This document shows, piece by piece, positions 6,901-8,321 of a stretch of DNA of 8,321 bases. The notes below the pieces were generated by a model. The model ran no database searches. It was given only the letters and a program-made list of their open reading frames with translations, and was not told where the DNA came from. The number at the start of each line of letters is the position of its first letter. The first letter of the stretch is position 1. The stretch comes from an uncultured Bacteroidales bacterium. Its GTDB lineage: Bacteria > Bacteroidota > Bacteroidia > Bacteroidales > P3. The position numbers and the translations under genes are program-made. Location of the stretch: positions 1-8,321 of the forward strand of contig CAMURW010000053.1 of NCBI GenBank assembly GCA_947097635.1. The letters run 5' to 3'.

Positions 6901-8321
6901 ACATGGAGTGTGCACCAAGTGCTATGGCCGCAACTTAGCTACAGGACGGATGGTCCAGAAGGGCGAAGCAGTGGGCGTGATAGCGGCACAGGCTATCGGA
7001 GAACCTGGCACTCAGCTTACCCTGCGTACATTCCACGTCGGTGGTGTGGCAGGCGGCAACATTGGTACCAATAGTACCCTTACAGCCCGTTTCGACGGCA
7101 TACTGAAAATCGAAGAACTCAGATACACCAATTACACAGATAGCAACGGCGAAAGTTTCTACATGGTGATGGGACGTTCCGCCGAGGCTCATATCGTGGA
7201 CGAGAACACGGGAGTGACGCTGAGCAGCGCCCTGTTGCCCTATGGCTCTCACCTGTTCAATCTGGACGGAGAAAGTGTGCAGAAAGGCGATGTGATTGCC
7301 GAGTGGGATCCTTATAATGCTGTTATTATGAGCGATGTGGCTGGTGTGGTGCGTTTCGAAAACGTTATCGAGAACCAGACCTACCGTGTGGAAAGCGATG
7401 CACAGACAGGCTTGCAGGACAAGATTGTCATAGAAAGCCGTCTGCGCACCAAGAACCCGACTCTGAATATCGTCAGTGCCGACGACGATAGCAACATTCT
7501 GAAGGTGTACGACCTTCCCGTGGGTGCACATATCGGCGTAGAGAACGGTCAGGCACTAAAGACCGGTGATGTGATGGTGAAGATACCTCGCAGCTTCGGC
7601 AAGGCTGGCGACATCACGGGTGGTCTGCCTCGTGTGACAGAACTGTTTGAGGCCCGTAACCCCAGCGACCCTGCCATCGTGGCAGAAATCGACGGTATTG
7701 TGAGCATCGCTAAAAAACTGAAACGCAACAACCGTGAGGTTACTATTACAAGTCGCACGGGTGAGCAACGTTCCTACTCCATCCCCACCAGCAAGCAGAT
7801 TCTGGCACAGGATAACGACTACGTGAAAGCAGGCACCCCCCTCAGCGAGGGTGCTGTAACACCTGCCGACATCTTGGCCATCAAAGGACCTATGAAGGTG
7901 CAGGAGTATATTGTCAATGAGGTACAGGATGTGTATCGTCTGCAGGGCGTTACCATCAACGACAAGCACTTTGAGGTGATTGTGCGTCAGATGATGCGTA
8001 AGGTGCAGATTGAAGATCCTGGCGATACTCGTTTCCTCGAAGGCGAATTGGTGGGCAAGCAGGATTTCCGCCAGGTTAACGATGAAATCTTCGGCATGAA
8101 GGTTATCACCACCAAAGGCGGCAGCGAGAACTACGAAGCGGGTCAGATTATCACTGCCCGTCAGTTGCGCGACGAAAACAGCCTGTTGCGCCGTCGCGAC
8201 CAAGTCATTATGGAAGTCCGCGATGCCAAGCCCGCTACCAGCAAGCAGATTCTTCAAGGTATCACACGCGCCAGCCTTCAGACCAAGAGTTTCATCAGTG
8301 CCGCCTCTTTTCAGGAAACCA
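3986..8321 (+). CDS. rpoC: DNA-directed RNA polymerase subunit beta-prime (3' end missing)
   Basis: This is the largest core polymerase subunit, which holds the catalytic magnesium. The frame is open from ATG 3986 to the window end (1445 full codons), with no internal stop. Seen in order: the N-terminal zinc site C66, C68, C81, C84; the lid and clamp-helix region (residues about 260-330), which binds sigma; FRQNLLGKRVDYSGRS (361-376); the catalytic NADFDGD (481-487) with aspartates 483, 485 and 487; the bridge helix around TADAGYLTRRLV (871 onward); the second zinc site C895, C969, C976, C979; and the trigger loop with L1013, R1014 and H1017 in the positions of E. coli M932, R933 and H936. 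A long insert of about 190 residues splits the trigger loop (about 1022-1208), matching the SI3-type insert of Bacteroidota and E. coli. The visible end (SFQET) normally lies about 65-70 residues before the C-terminus. Relative to Bacteroides there are about 64 extra residues in domain 3 (nt 5729-5961) and a small insert near residue 247. Confidence 0.98.
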   Translation, partial: MAFKQETQIKTDFNAISISLASSESIKKRSYGEVTKPETINYRTYKPERDGLFCERIFGPTKDWECHCGKYKRIRYKGIVCDRCGVEVTEKKVRRERMGHIELTVPVAHIWFFRSLPNKIGTLLDIPSKKLEQVIYYEKYIVINPGKAVYEETSAPVMKKDLLTVEDYQRIKENLPANNDELEDTDESKFIVGMGAEALLKLLTKLDLDKISYDLRDRASKETSAQRKADILKRLNIVESFRTSRAIMQARGQDNKPEWMILKVLPVIPPDLRPLVPLDGGRFATSDINELYRRVIIRNNRLKRLVEIKAPDVIMRNEKRMLQEAVDSLLDNSRKVGSVKSDSNRALKSLSDSIKGKQGRFRQNLLGKRVDYSGRSVIVVGPDLKMHECGLPKDMASELFKPFIIRKLLERGMCKTVKSAKRIVDRKEPVVWEILENILKGHPILLNRAPTLHRLGIQAFQPKLVEGKAIRLHPLVCTGFNADFDGDQMAVHVPLGNAAVLEAQLLMLSTHNILNPANGAPITVPSQDMVLGLYYITKTRRSEPDKPMLCEGNTFYSPEEVIIAHNEHRASMNACIKLKLDIMHNEDGTLKDEYDVIKSDRTFSVVVKDKDGKVLTDRDCSSAEEIAQRSRTEFEIVRDTEGWPVVDKNGHYRKTDRLNTTVGRVIFNERVPDEYGYVNMLIGKKTLRNIIGELFTKCGNAVTAAFLDDIKNIGYRMAYLGGMSFNLGDVLIPPEKEAIVSKANNEVEEVMGQYEMGLITNNERYNHVIDIWTNTNNQLTETLMRQLKEDNQGFNPVFMMYDSGARGSKEQIRQLSGMRGLMAKPQKAGAAGNDIIENPILANFKEGLSVLEYFISTHGARKGLADTALKTADAGYLTRRLVDVAHDVIVTEEDCGTLRGIPTTALKKGDDIVQSLSDRILGRTSVHDIFNPVTNELIAKAGEELTEMICAKIEDAGIEEVEIRSVLTCESKHGVCTKCYGRNLATGRMVQKGEAVGVIAAQAIGEPGTQLTLRTFHVGGVAGGNIGTNSTLTARFDGILKIEELRYTNYTDSNGESFYMVMGRSAEAHIVDENTGVTLSSALLPYGSHLFNLDGESVQKGDVIAEWDPYNAVIMSDVAGVVRFENVIENQTYRVESDAQTGLQDKIVIESRLRTKNPTLNIVSADDDSNILKVYDLPVGAHIGVENGQALKTGDVMVKIPRSFGKAGDITGGLPRVTELFEARNPSDPAIVAEIDGIVSIAKKLKRNNREVTITSRTGEQRSYSIPTSKQILAQDNDYVKAGTPLSEGAVTPADILAIKGPMKVQEYIVNEVQDVYRLQGVTINDKHFEVIVRQMMRKVQIEDPGDTRFLEGELVGKQDFRQVNDEIFGMKVITTKGGSENYEAGQIITARQLRDENSLLRRRDQVIMEVRDAKPATSKQILQGITRASLQTKSFISAASFQET

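Overview
The window is an ordinary bacterial core-transcription locus on the plus strand. It has a 136-base leader, then rpoB (RNA polymerase beta, complete), a 21-base gap, and rpoC (RNA polymerase beta-prime), which runs off the right edge without its last part. The rpoC frame has no stop inside the window, so it is open from 3986 to 8321. I see no mobile element, CRISPR array, RNA gene, defence system or other accessory cassette, and no undescribed multi-gene system.

Organism: both proteins look like Bacteroidota, most likely Bacteroidales. This rests on motif-level resemblance recalled from memory to Bacteroides, Prevotella and Flavobacterium subunits: RpoB near 1275 residues with an NFAS-type N-terminus, RpoC starting MAF, and a four-cysteine N-terminal zinc site. 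Base composition is about half G+C by eye, with heavy use of AGC, CTG, GGC and CGC, yet frequent ATA for isoleucine. There is no strong Shine-Dalgarno sequence before either gene, which also fits Bacteroidota. The proteins differ enough from the reference genera I remember that I would not name a genus.

Layout: 1-136 is non-coding or leader sequence with a weak hairpin followed by a T run. This would be the expected place for the rplL-rpoB spacer, but rplL is not visible. Bases 137-3964 are rpoB, 3965-3985 the spacer, and 3986-8321 rpoC. Both genes are probably co-transcribed, and their products assemble with two alpha subunits and omega into the polymerase core. The catalytic Mg-binding aspartates, bridge helix, trigger loop and both zinc sites of beta-prime are present, as are the active-site lysines and the rifampicin pocket of beta.

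Points worth a second look: rpoB has no usable ATG start and seems to begin at TTG; beta-prime carries roughly 64 extra residues in domain 3 relative to Bacteroides or E. coli; and beta has threonine where a usually conserved proline (E. coli position 560) sits next to rifampicin cluster II.
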